A program made the translations under genes and the position numbers. Below the pieces are notes generated by a model that saw nothing but the letters and a program-made list of their open reading frames with translations, was not told where the DNA came from and made no database searches. From assembly GCA_902167325.1 (NCBI GenBank), contig LR632930.1:3534001-3598000 (forward strand): a DNA stretch of 64,000 nt, written 5' to 3'. The DNA is from Chitinophaga pinensis (GTDB lineage: Bacteria; Bacteroidota; Bacteroidia; Chitinophagales; Chitinophagaceae). How positions within the stretch are numbered: position 1 is the first letter of the stretch; each line of letters begins with the position of its first letter. Positions 51,394-60,700 of this stretch are shown in pieces.

Positions 51394-52695
51394 ATGACCA
51401 TTGTTAAGGCAATTTGCAGCAGTATTCTTTTGTTTGCCATGCTTGGGTGCAGCAAAACCCATTCCCCTGAAAATGAGCCTGAGAAACCGTCTCCCGCAGG
51501 CGTTGTACGCCCGCCGGGGCAATCCATCGGCCAAAGGGTAGAAAAGGTGATCGGGAAAGAAGGAGGAACCATAGAGGCGGGTGATGGCCGGCTGGCCATT
51601 GTAATACCTCCTGGTGCATTGGATAAGAACACGACTATCGGTATTGAGCCGGTGTCACGAACATTGATAGATCGTCCGGAAAATAAAACATTGCCTGCCT
51701 ACAGGCTCACTCCACATGGCCAGCAATTCCTGCAACCGGTGACCCTCAAGTTCAATATCGTTTCTAAAGAATTGGCACATATTGCCTGGCAGGACGATAA
51801 GGGCATGTGGCGCGGTATTCCAAGATCACGCAAGAATGAATCCACGAATACCGTGGAAGTGCAATCCAGCCACTTCAGTGACTGGACTACCTATGAAAGC
51901 ATTTATCTTGAACCGAAAGGAGATATCACTGTGGAGACGGGTAAATCCGTCATATTACGGGTTATGTCTGTCACTTCCATGGCTTTAACAGCAGAGGATC
52001 AATGGAAAGAAGAATTCTTCCTGGAGGAACCTTTTGAGTTTCCGGCAACTGTAGACTGGCGGATCGTGAATGGTCCGGGGAATGGAAATATTGCAGGCGT
52101 TCCTACGCGGGCAGCGGCTACTTTTTCCGCTCCGGGTTTCGTGCCAGACAAAAATCCTGTGGAGGTAGAAGCGAAGTTCGCATTGAAGTCCGGTGGATAC
52201 ATGCTACTGCTGACTGCTATTACCATTATAGAACCTGTGAAACCCGGTATTCAACTGCGGATTAACGGGGGCGCTCCTATATATTTTGAGGATGAATCGC
52301 TGAGTCCTGGAAATTCTTCATTCGGCAGTGACGGGGAATATCCTTACGATCGTCATTCCCTTTACTTCAATATTGCTGGCGGCAAGGCAAAAGGCATTGG
52401 TACCTGGGGCTGGGACGATTTACCGGAAACAGAAGATCATACTACGTTTGAATATATCGCTAAGAAGCCTGGTCCCAGAACAACTTACAGCCATATATTC
52501 AGGGCAAGTGATCTGGATGATCCGCATATGAGCCCGGGTAGCATCCGTATCACGGAGTATACGAAGGATGTTTTTGGGCAAACCTGGGCCAAGGGCGACT
52601 TTGTAATTGAAAAATCCACTCCATACATCGATGGACAAACAGGAACACCACCATCGGTGCGTATTGAAGGACGGTTTAATCTGCGGGCAGACTAA
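51394..52695 (+). CDS. ZU5-like domain lipoprotein
   Basis: A 433-residue lipoprotein. I chose the ATG at 51394 because it gives a type II signal peptide (MTIVKAICSSILLFAMLGC); an ATG at 51352 in the same frame adds 14 residues without a purpose. The mature N-terminus has KVIGKEGGTIEAGDGRLAIV followed by PPGALDKNTTIGIEPVS, the ZU5-type pattern seen in many Bacteroidota surface proteins. The rest has beta-rich modules that may be Ig-like or lectin-like. Function unknown; a cell-surface role is likely. It ends with a clear terminator. Confidence 0.75.
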   Translation: MTIVKAICSSILLFAMLGCSKTHSPENEPEKPSPAGVVRPPGQSIGQRVEKVIGKEGGTIEAGDGRLAIVIPPGALDKNTTIGIEPVSRTLIDRPENKTLPAYRLTPHGQQFLQPVTLKFNIVSKELAHIAWQDDKGMWRGIPRSRKNESTNTVEVQSSHFSDWTTYESIYLEPKGDITVETGKSVILRVMSVTSMALTAEDQWKEEFFLEEPFEFPATVDWRIVNGPGNGNIAGVPTRAAATFSAPGFVPDKNPVEVEAKFALKSGGYMLLLTAITIIEPVKPGIQLRINGGAPIYFEDESLSPGNSSFGSDGEYPYDRHSLYFNIAGGKAKGIGTWGWDDLPETEDHTTFEYIAKKPGPRTTYSHIFRASDLDDPHMSPGSIRITEYTKDVFGQTWAKGDFVIEKSTPYIDGQTGTPPSVRIEGRFNLRAD

Positions 52696-52708
52696 TGCCC
52701 CTGAATGG

Positions 52709-52746
52709 AAAGAGGCTGTTTTCCGGAATGGGAACAGCCTCTTTTA
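52709..52746. terminator. Terminator between convergent genes
   Basis: AAGAGGCTGTT (52710-52720) pairs with AACAGCCTCTT (52733-52743), with partly paired inner bases, followed by TTTT. It serves the ZU5-like gene and possibly the convergent gene at 52764. Confidence 0.85.
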
Positions 52747-52763
52747 TCTAAAGTTAACTGCTA

Positions 52764-54014
52764 TCAGAAACTGATATCGCTGCCAGCGCCTGAAGCCGCG
52801 AATTCGGCATTGTATTTTTCCATTAATGGAGCCATCTTCATAGCCAGTTGTAAATCGCTTCCCATCTTGGGTGCCCAATGTGCTCCTGCCATACTCCAGT
52901 CTGTTACGGATAATCCATATTGCTTCAATACCGAAGTTGCGTCGATGCCCTGAACACTTGCCATGTTCTGGTGACACATGATTTTGATGTAAAGCTCGAA
53001 GTCGTTCTTTACCTTATCCAGCTCACCGGAACTCTGTGCGGCGCCACTGCCTCCGGCCTGAGCGAATTTGCCAATGTTAGGATTGGTAAAGGCATCGCCA
53101 TATACTTTTGAAATGGCAAAGGTGGTGTCTTGAGACATGCGCGCCATCCATTCCGCCGATACTTCGTCCCATACCGGTTTTTCCGTACCCAGTACTTTCA
53201 GTACCTCATCGAGGGGCCTGCCGTTGGAGAGCTGTACATTGGCTGCCGCCCAGTCTTCCATACCAATTCCCTTAATAGGGTCCAGCAATCCGCCGGATTT
53301 GGCAGCAGCGATGTGCTGGTTCATGGCTTCGGCCTGCTGTTTACTTTGTTCATCCAGCATGGACTGTGCTTCCGCGATGCCTACTGTTATATTACGGCGT
53401 ACGCGCTCAACGGTATAGTTAAGATGATGAATGTTATCAAAGCCGGCAGCTTTAATCTTCGCTTCATTGTTTTCTTCAGCCAGTGCCTCCAGTTCGGTCA
53501 TCAGCTCATATGCATCTCTGCCGATATACTGGTCTGGAATCGTATATGGGATAATGGCGCAATTACGCAGTGAGTTGCCGTAGTAATGGCCTACCCAGCC
53601 ATCGCTGCTGTCGTTGCCGTAGGAGCGGATCCAGGGAGATGGGGTGTCGAGTATTTCGGCGAGGTAAAGATATTCATTGCCTTCGTCGCTCAACCTGTAT
53701 CCGAATGGCACATAGTCGGCAGTGAATTTCGAATTCGCGAAGCGTCTGATCACGTCTTCCTTTCTGTTCTTCGCCTCGTTCCAGTCCAGCACTTCGATGG
53801 TGCAATGGTTGAAGTCGCCTTTCTTGTCAGCAACCGTAATAAATTCCACCTTTTTGCCTTTGTATTTCGAAACGATCTGCTGTAATACTGCTGCTTCGGA
53901 GCTATCACGGCTGATGGTCTGATCGATGAGTGGCAGTACAGATTCCGCGAATTGACCTATTCCTCTTGATTTAAAGCTGGCCGGATGGTCGACCAGTGAG
54001 TGCCTTTCTTCCAT
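52764..54014 (-). CDS. Hypothetical protein with two Trp-containing repeats
   Basis: A 416-residue protein without signal peptide or membrane segment. The first 200 residues form an uncharacterised domain (SRGIGQFAESVLPLIDQTIS, then CAIIPYTIPDQYIGRDAYEL). The second half has two related helical repeats: GIGMEDWAAANVQLSNGRPL with VWDEVSAEWMARMSQDTTFA, and LKQYGLSVTDWSMAGAHWAP with KMGSDLQLAMKMAPLMEK. Both follow the pattern W-x-x-A/V, then W-x-x-R/K-M-x-x-D. This looks like a Bacteroidota-specific repeat family, possibly the type catalogued as DUF6620, but I cannot confirm that. It is the last gene of a minus-strand run with SPFH-SHOCT and zinc-ribbon genes, so it may be part of the same membrane-stress complex. 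Confidence 0.65.
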   Translation of the reverse strand: MEERHSLVDHPASFKSRGIGQFAESVLPLIDQTISRDSSEAAVLQQIVSKYKGKKVEFITVADKKGDFNHCTIEVLDWNEAKNRKEDVIRRFANSKFTADYVPFGYRLSDEGNEYLYLAEILDTPSPWIRSYGNDSSDGWVGHYYGNSLRNCAIIPYTIPDQYIGRDAYELMTELEALAEENNEAKIKAAGFDNIHHLNYTVERVRRNITVGIAEAQSMLDEQSKQQAEAMNQHIAAAKSGGLLDPIKGIGMEDWAAANVQLSNGRPLDEVLKVLGTEKPVWDEVSAEWMARMSQDTTFAISKVYGDAFTNPNIGKFAQAGGSGAAQSSGELDKVKNDFELYIKIMCHQNMASVQGIDATSVLKQYGLSVTDWSMAGAHWAPKMGSDLQLAMKMAPLMEKYNAEFAASGAGSDISF

Positions 54015-54069
54015 AGAATGTTGGATTTTTAGTTTGTATTAGAAATGATATAAATGTTGTGACTAAATA

Positions 54070-55104
54070 TTATAACTGCGCCAGGACTTCCTGTTTTTTG
54101 GCGGCATATTCCTGTTCATTGATCAGTCCCATCTCAAACAGTTTTTTCAGTTTGGCAAGTTTTTCCATTGGATCGTCTGCAGGCGGTGCGGGATTTGCGG
54201 GAGTGGGAGAGGTGGCTGGTTGTGCAGGTGATTGGGAGGGAGGGTTCATCATCTGCCCAAAGAGCTTACCCATTTCCATGCCCATGCCCATTTGCATGGC
54301 CGGGTTTCCCTGGCCTTCATTGCGTGCCATATCACGCATGGCCTGCAGTTGCTGGTGCTGTACATAGTCGATGCCCAGTGCTTTCAGGGCCTGCGCCTCG
54401 GCGGTCATATCGGAAATACGGCCTATCCGTTCCTGTGTGGCTTCGTCGAACCGGGTGCCTTCAATATTGAAATCCAGCAATTGAAAGCCTAGCGCCCCAA
54501 AAATTGGTGCTACAGCCTCTTTGCAGAAAGCAGCGATGGCATTGCGGTGTTTGTCTATCTCCGTATACCCGAATGCTGCATTAGCGAGGTAATCGCTCAT
54601 CGGTTGCGTTATCCTCGACAGCAGTACCTTCTGGATATCGCGCACCGGGTATACAGGCGCACCGGCTACTACCTGCCTGAAGAAATCGACCGGCTGCGCT
54701 ATTCTGAAGGAGAAATTACCGAAAGCCCCCAGTCCTACCGGGAACTTATATTGCGGGTCTGTATACGTTATTGGCGAAGGGGTACCCCAGCGCTGGTTGA
54801 GCAGGTCGGCTTTGCGGAAGAAGAAAAGGCCCACCTTGTGGTATGATTCGAATTTGTATAACGCGTTTTTGATATTGGTCCAGAAGGGGATGTTACCTGT
54901 TTCGAGATTGTAAAGCCCCTCTTCGGTGAAAACACCTTCCACTTTCCCTTCGTATACAAATATGCAACCCTGCCCGGGCCCTATGATCAGTTTGGACGCG
55001 TTTTTGATCTCGTCGCCGGAGTCGGTCCAGCGTTCAAACAGGATATCTGGGCCAGGTGCTGCCCACTCGATCACCGATCGTAATTGACCAGATAGTAATG
55101 ACAT
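54070..55104 (-). CDS. SPFH domain protein with C-terminal SHOCT domain (YdjI-like paralog)
   Basis: A 344-residue paralog of the protein at 47766-48767: both have RWGTPSPITYTDPQY- or KWGTSNPIIVRDPEF-like segments (here LLNQRWGTPSPITYTD) and an SPFH core. The N-terminus is MSLLSGQLRSVIEWAAPGPD. A Met-rich stretch and a Pro/Ala-rich linker lead to the SHOCT motif KLAKLKKLFEMGLINEQEYA. It is predicted to form membrane-linked oligomers. Here it is encoded with zinc-ribbon genes upstream and a Trp-repeat gene downstream on the same strand, giving a second YdjI-type module within 7 kb of the first. Confidence 0.88.
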   Translation of the reverse strand: MSLLSGQLRSVIEWAAPGPDILFERWTDSGDEIKNASKLIIGPGQGCIFVYEGKVEGVFTEEGLYNLETGNIPFWTNIKNALYKFESYHKVGLFFFRKADLLNQRWGTPSPITYTDPQYKFPVGLGAFGNFSFRIAQPVDFFRQVVAGAPVYPVRDIQKVLLSRITQPMSDYLANAAFGYTEIDKHRNAIAAFCKEAVAPIFGALGFQLLDFNIEGTRFDEATQERIGRISDMTAEAQALKALGIDYVQHQQLQAMRDMARNEGQGNPAMQMGMGMEMGKLFGQMMNPPSQSPAQPATSPTPANPAPPADDPMEKLAKLKKLFEMGLINEQEYAAKKQEVLAQL

Positions 55105-55150
55105 GGTAATGTTGGTTAATAGGTTTCGTGATGAATGATAGCATGCACCG

Positions 55151-55993
55151 TCAGCTGATACATAGCGTATACTTGCTGAGCCAGGCTATTTTGGCTTTTT
55201 TATCCGCTTCATACCGTTCCTGATATACCGGTATCATGTTGATACGGGCCTTCAGGTAAACTTCTATGTAATTTGTATACGCGGCTAATACTTCATCTGC
55301 CGTTATTGCTGCCTCATCTTCTTCGCGCTGTGCGCTATATTGCTGCAGCAGCTCCCAATATTTCCAGTATTGATCGAGCGCCTGTTCTTCAGCTATGGGA
55401 TCCAGTGCAAAATGCTCGGTCATTCTTGCGATTGAGCCGGGTTCGAAGGTGTTGGTGGTCTGGCAGTACTGGCATACCTGGTAATAGGATCTGTAGAAGT
55501 TTGTCGCTACCGGCAAAGGTGCCTGGCATTGAGAGCAGGAGAATTCGCCGGAGAGTACCTCATGTGCTTTCGCGGCCAGCTTCCTGCCTGCAGCGGCAAA
55601 GGTTTTTACTTCATAATTGCGCAGGTCCTTTTCCAGTTGCAACATGAGCTTTTTGCCTTTTTCCTGTTCCCTGTAGTAGCTTTCGTAAAACTGCAAGTGG
55701 AAGTGTTCCATTTCCTGACCTGCGTCGTTAAGCCGGTCCTCTTCTTCGTTGCGCCAAGTTTCCCATCCGGGAGAAACCGTGTTCTGCCAGGTGGCATCTA
55801 TTTTCGCGATCAGCTCTTTGGATTGGGCATTGATGCCGGTCCAGGCATTGCTGAAGGGAATGGTGTCGAATTGCTGGTAATCGAGCAACTCCGGCAGTAT
55901 GGCAGCGGCCTGTGAGAGTATTTCCTGGAAACGTTCATGGATTTTAAACAGAAAGGCATCCCATCTTTGCTGCAGGTCTGTAGTTGTGTTCAT
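55151..55993 (-). CDS. Zinc-ribbon and coiled-coil protein
   Basis: A 280-residue protein, soluble by composition. Residues 1-150 are mostly helical, with long charged stretches (EQEKGKKLMLQLEKDLRNYE) suggesting a coiled coil. A zinc ribbon with two CxxC pairs follows near residue 155 (FSCSQCQAPLPVATN and YQVCQYCQTTNTF). The last third is again helical. The layout resembles a scaffold that brings zinc-ribbon proteins together. It lies 46 bp from the SPFH-SHOCT gene and 29 bp from the tiny zinc-ribbon gene on the same strand, so these form one transcription unit. No named family is recognised. Confidence 0.65.
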   Translation of the reverse strand: MNTTTDLQQRWDAFLFKIHERFQEILSQAAAILPELLDYQQFDTIPFSNAWTGINAQSKELIAKIDATWQNTVSPGWETWRNEEEDRLNDAGQEMEHFHLQFYESYYREQEKGKKLMLQLEKDLRNYEVKTFAAAGRKLAAKAHEVLSGEFSCSQCQAPLPVATNFYRSYYQVCQYCQTTNTFEPGSIARMTEHFALDPIAEEQALDQYWKYWELLQQYSAQREEDEAAITADEVLAAYTNYIEVYLKARINMIPVYQERYEADKKAKIAWLSKYTLCIS

Positions 55994-56022
55994 GGAGTAT
56001 CGGATGAATGGAATAGTAAGGT

Positions 56023-56229
56023 TTATGGTTGGGGGAAGAATTCGTACCCGCAGTATGCACAGGTGCTGAGTTCAGTACCATCCGGCCGTGCAGCTCCGCA
56101 GCTTCCGCAGGTACGGGTTTCCAGGCCGGCTTGTTGTTGCCCGTGTTGGGCGGAGGTATTGAGCGCATTTCCCAATATATTCGCCAGTAGATTAACCGGC
56201 GGTTTGGACTGGTTATTTTCCTGTTCCAT
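56023..56229 (-). CDS. Small zinc-ribbon protein
   Basis: A 68-residue protein read from the ATG at 56229 (MEQENNQSKPPVNLLANIL). An upstream in-frame ATG (56319) is less likely because the added sequence is unlike anything coding. The C-terminus holds two CxxC knuckles (TCGSCGAARPDG and CAYCGYEFFP), a minimal zinc ribbon. It heads the minus-strand cluster zinc ribbon, coiled-coil zinc ribbon, SPFH-SHOCT and Trp-repeat gene. Confidence 0.65.
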   Translation of the reverse strand: MEQENNQSKPPVNLLANILGNALNTSAQHGQQQAGLETRTCGSCGAARPDGTELSTCAYCGYEFFPQP

Positions 56230-56579
56230 AAGCGTTGTGATTTGTGCATGCCCGGTAATATTCAAACAGGCATGCGGTCGTGAATAAGCATATGCAGGTT
56301 TCGGGGGATGGCATAGCATAGGTGATCAGGCTCCCGGACGAACATTCGTTTTCCGCGATAAAGATGTCCTGAATTTCCCTGATTCAGGGGCTCCGGCGTG
56401 CTAAAGTGAAGGATAAGTCTGCCGGGGTAAAGATTCTGTCCGCTTAATTGAAAGAGGATAATGAGTGGATTTACAGTTTACATCAAAATATGTAATAAGT
56501 ACACATAGGCCTGCTTTAAGAATAGATTTTGGCTGTTTCATTTTTTTGATCTTATTTACACAGCATAGCTCCGTTTAAT
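56230..56579. other. Intergenic region before the Lrp/AsnC gene, no gene seen
   Basis: About 350 bp between divergent transcription units. No TAnnTTTG promoter, repeat or RNA fold was recognised on either strand, although both promoters must lie here. Confidence 0.4.
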
Positions 56580-57068
56580 ATGCCAACCAAAACTCCCCGC
56601 CAGCAGGATCTGGATGAGCTGGATATGAATATTATTTCTGCACTTTCCGTGGAAGCGGATGTGTCTCACAAAGAACTTGCGAGGAAATTCAACGTATCTC
56701 CCGGAACCATTCATTTTCGCATTATCAGGCTGAAAGATGCCGGCGTATTGGGAAATACACGGGTGAAAGTGAATCTGCAGCGTGTAGGGTTAAAGATGAC
56801 CGCTTTTGTGGGGATTTACCTGCAGAATGCCTCCCGGCACGATTTTGTAGTGGGCAGGCTCATGGGAATGAAGGAAGTGATCAGGGTGCACACAATTACA
56901 GGCCCTTACAGCCTGCTGGCCGAACTCGTTTGCTCAGACACAGAGCATCTCAGATCAGTATTGCATGGTAAGATCCAGCATATTTCAGGAATAGACCGTA
57001 CCGAATCAATGATATCGCTGCAGGAAGAGTTTTCAAAAGATGTAGCAGTACCCACCGTTAAAGGATAG
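56580..57068 (+). CDS. Lrp/AsnC family transcriptional regulator
   Basis: A 162-residue regulator. The N-terminal helix-turn-helix is DELDMNIISALSVEADVSHK with LARKFNVSPGTIHFRIIRLK. The C-terminal ligand-binding (RAM) half begins GLKMTAFVGIYLQ and continues LMGMKEVIRVHTITGPYSLL. Members sense amino acids or other small molecules and often assemble into octamers. The target genes are not visible: the next gene downstream (57114) is in the same direction but unrelated in type, and the minus-strand zinc-ribbon cluster on the other side diverges. Function of the ligand is unknown. Confidence 0.93.
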   Translation: MPTKTPRQQDLDELDMNIISALSVEADVSHKELARKFNVSPGTIHFRIIRLKDAGVLGNTRVKVNLQRVGLKMTAFVGIYLQNASRHDFVVGRLMGMKEVIRVHTITGPYSLLAELVCSDTEHLRSVLHGKIQHISGIDRTESMISLQEEFSKDVAVPTVKG

Positions 57069-57113
57069 CCGGGAGTAATGGGAATTCCGTAATATTATCG
57101 TAAATATCTGCTT

Positions 57114-57719
57114 ATGCCTTTGAAATACTGGTTGGTGGCATCCCTTATATTCCTTATTCCCACCGCCATTTACGCTCAAAACAAGGAATTAGAGATAGTT
57201 TGGCCGGTAGTGAAAAATGAGGCGCTTCAGCCTGGTAAATCTGCTATTTATGGCACTTTCATTCAGCGTTTAGGTTTCAGCAGTGGTGGCAACCCGCAGG
57301 ACATAATTCTCCGCCATGATTCATCGGGCCGGATCTATACAATGCGTGTGAAGGGTACTTTTAAATCTGCAAAAGAAAACTTTTTCTGCTTTCACCTGCC
57401 TTCCGGTAAATACACCCTTCTGCAATACTACTGGACTAAAAGCAAATGGTATGGTGGCTTGGTTCTCCTGGAGCCAATCGCTAAGAATGTAAACTTTGAT
57501 GAAGCGAAGCAACTGAGCGACAAAGGAGAGCTTTCCGAAGAACGCCTCCAACGTTATACCTTCATTTTATTGCCCAATACCCTGCACTATATGGGTACCT
57601 GGCATTTTGAGACAGCTACCGTCTCCTTTACGGATGATAAGCAGCAGCTGGATGAGAAGGTCGCCAAAATGTATAAACGCCTTAGTTTCCCGGCAGCTAT
57701 TACAACGCTGCCCCGTTAA
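57114..57719 (+). CDS. Hypothetical exported protein
   Basis: A 201-residue protein with a signal peptide (MPLKYWLVASLIFLIPTAIYAQ). The mature domain is beta-rich (KSAIYGTFIQRLGFSSGGNP, FCFHLPSGKYTLLQYYWTKS and LLPNTLHYMGTWHFETATVS) and may be a small periplasmic binding or carbohydrate-related domain. I do not recognise the family. It is separated by 45 bp from the Lrp/AsnC gene and its stop overlaps the convergent stop of the large AsmA-like gene by 4 bp. Confidence 0.65.
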   Translation: MPLKYWLVASLIFLIPTAIYAQNKELEIVWPVVKNEALQPGKSAIYGTFIQRLGFSSGGNPQDIILRHDSSGRIYTMRVKGTFKSAKENFFCFHLPSGKYTLLQYYWTKSKWYGGLVLLEPIAKNVNFDEAKQLSDKGELSEERLQRYTFILLPNTLHYMGTWHFETATVSFTDDKQQLDEKVAKMYKRLSFPAAITTLPR

Positions 57720-60700
57720 GACCGCTTCGCCTTACCCAGCCCTACCTTGAAATTATCAGGTGTTCCGGTCACCTTAATGCTCATAAAGCGCAGCTTCTTA
57801 TCCTTATCACGGTACTCAATAGCATCTACCTGGTCAATATCCACTTCCGCCTGCTTTTTTCCAAATAAAGCCTGGAAGCCTACCTGCGTAACCATCTTCA
57901 TGGGTACACGCATGTAGTATTCCATTTTCATGTCGAGCGACTGCTTGCCGGAAATTTCCATGAACCCGAGCGAAGAGTTAATATTCATTGCAGGAATATT
58001 GAGTGTGCCATTGGTAAAAGTGAGTTTGTTGCGCAGCGTATCAAACCTGACCAATTGCAGGTTCTTGTCTTTGAAGTATCCGGCCATCGCCTTCATAGGT
58101 GTAAAATCTACGAGGCTGCCATTGCGGATCTCCACATCCAGCTCTGCTTTTGTATCATGGAGGATGGGTACGAAGTCGGGATGGATCTGAACGTGGCTGC
58201 GGATGTTGCCGGTGAGCCTGCCTTTGATGTTTTTGTTGATGACAAGGTCCTGCCCGAAATGGTCGAGCTTAATCAGCATTTTCTCCATATCCACATCGTT
58301 TACCCGGATGCGGCTGCGGAAGTATATCTTTTCCGGATTGCTGCCGTTGAGGTAGCCTTTCATCCCTACATAACCTCCGGCTACTTTCATGCCGAGGGTA
58401 TCGAGGTGTATGTAATGATCTTCCTGCATCCGGAGGCGGGCAGTTACACCCTGCAGCCAGAGCTTATTATATTTAAAACGTCCTATATCGGCCTTCACTT
58501 CGAACGCAGGGAAGGGTAGTGTGAAGATGTTGAATGCCTTAGCGTGTGCAAGGGAATCAGGGGCAGCCCTTACTGTACCTGTTGCTGCGGGAGCAGTACT
58601 TGCAACAGGGGAGAAGCGGTAACCGCTCAGCTGATCCACATCGAGGAATCGGCTGCGGAAATAAAGGTAATTGGTGCGGTTTTTAATGAGGGAATCTTTG
58701 CCGTTGAAGAGACGCAGACTGATATCGAAATCACTGCGGCCAATACGGCCTTTGAGCGTATCCACTTTAAGAATACGGTTGGCACCATAGAGTATGTTTC
58801 CGTTAATACTGTCCAGCTGCATCGCGTGCTTTTTAAGGGAGCCGGAAATGTTGGCAATGCGAACCTTCGCAAAGCGGAAGGATGTATCATACCTAAGATC
58901 GGCACGGGCACGCAGCCAAACGTTGCTGGCAGTTTCATCCTGGTAACCGATGGGCACATGTTTTCTGCTGATGGGGCCAAGGAGATCTTCCATCGCCAGG
59001 CGCTCCGATTTAAAATCGAAAGCCACCTGTGTTTTACCTTTCTTAACTGGCAGGAACCATAGTGCATAATTGATCACCCGCCCGCTGAAGCGGAAGTCAG
59101 AAGCGTCGATCCTCCCGGTGAAATCCTTCAGCAGCAGCGCGGTATCATTGATCCGCAGGGTAGCGCCAATATCACGGAAAGCATGCGGGTATTTCCTGAA
59201 TGATGCCTGCAGGTGCTCCAGCGTGAGCGTTCCTTCCGGTAATGGCTTCGGTTGGCGGAGTTGGCGCACCGTAGTAGCGAGGGAAACACCTATGCGGAAG
59301 CCCAATATCTCTTCTGTCATCTTATTGGCAAGTGCAGTGTCTCCCGCGAAAATGTCTTTTAACCGAACGAGCTGACTATTGGCCTGTAAGCGTATGGTAA
59401 CGGGCTTGTCCGGGGCATGGAGTAATGCGGCTACATCGCTCACGCTGCCGCTCACCCTTATGTCTGACCCGCCTGCACGTACCCGCAGGGAGTCGAGGGT
59501 TACCGTGCCGTTTTTCATGGCAGCATGCAGATCCATATCGCGTATGGGGTGCGGGTAACCGGGGAGGCGGAAAGACAGATTGTCCACAGTAAGCTCGCTT
59601 TGCACGCCTTCTTTCAGCTTACTTATATACTGTTCCGGCAGGTCAAAATCCATCAACTCTTTAAAATCCATATCCAGCTTCACCTTACCCGTAATATGCT
59701 CCAGATCGGGAATGCCGAGGAAAGCGCCAACAAAGGCCAGATCCAGCTCTGAATGCAGCTGCATCAGTACTTTCGGATCAGTAAAGTCGCGTATCACAAA
59801 GTTGCCTTTGAAGATCCCTTTGCCAGGCCGTGCCATTACATTGGTCATATGCAGCTCTGATGTCTGAAGGGTATGCGCAGCACCATTCGTATAAAAACCT
59901 TTGAAGCCAAGACTGTCCAGCTTCTTATCTGCCCCCGTATTATGGAACCAGGCGTTTTCGCACCCAAAGGTTATCTCTATCAGCGGCAGCTGATTATATG
60001 CAATGGTTCCTTTGATTTTTCCATCGAAGTAGATATGACCGTCGTACCGGAAGGGTCTCAGCATAGTGGCCACATCCCCGGGAATGAAAGCTGCCAGCAG
60101 CTTCATATCCGGCTTGTCACCTTTTACCCGGAAGTTTACTTCACTACGGGTTCCCAGCGTTGCCTCACCCTCCAGCCGGAAGTCGGCGTCCTGCAGTTTG
60201 ATGGCGCCGGTGGTAATGCGGAGGTGTTGGGTGTTTTTGGTATAATCGGCATGAATGTCAAGCACCAGGCGCTTATGCCGGAAAAAGGTGGTATCTGCCG
60301 GACTGCTCACATCCAACATCAAATCAGTGTCCAGCCCAACTGCCAGCTGCAGGCTGTCGGATTTGAAAGAAGCCGTCAGCTTACTGATATTGGATTGAAT
60401 CTGCTGGCCGGTTGTTTTATCAAGAAAGGAAAACCGCATGTCGCGGATCACCATTTTCTTTAAATCCACTTCCAGTCCGCTGCTGCTTTCGGAAGACTGC
60501 TGAGTGGTATCCGATTGCAGGTTTTTGGCTTCTGCGAGGTTGAGGGTACCGTTTTTATTGCGAACCAGGGCAACATATCCGCCTTTGAGGAACAGCCGGC
60601 GTACATGATATAGCCCGCGTAATAGCTTCGGGAGACTGAAGCCAACATACAGGCGGTCTACCTCATAAAGTGGCTGGCTAGTATGTTTTTTATCCGGGTA

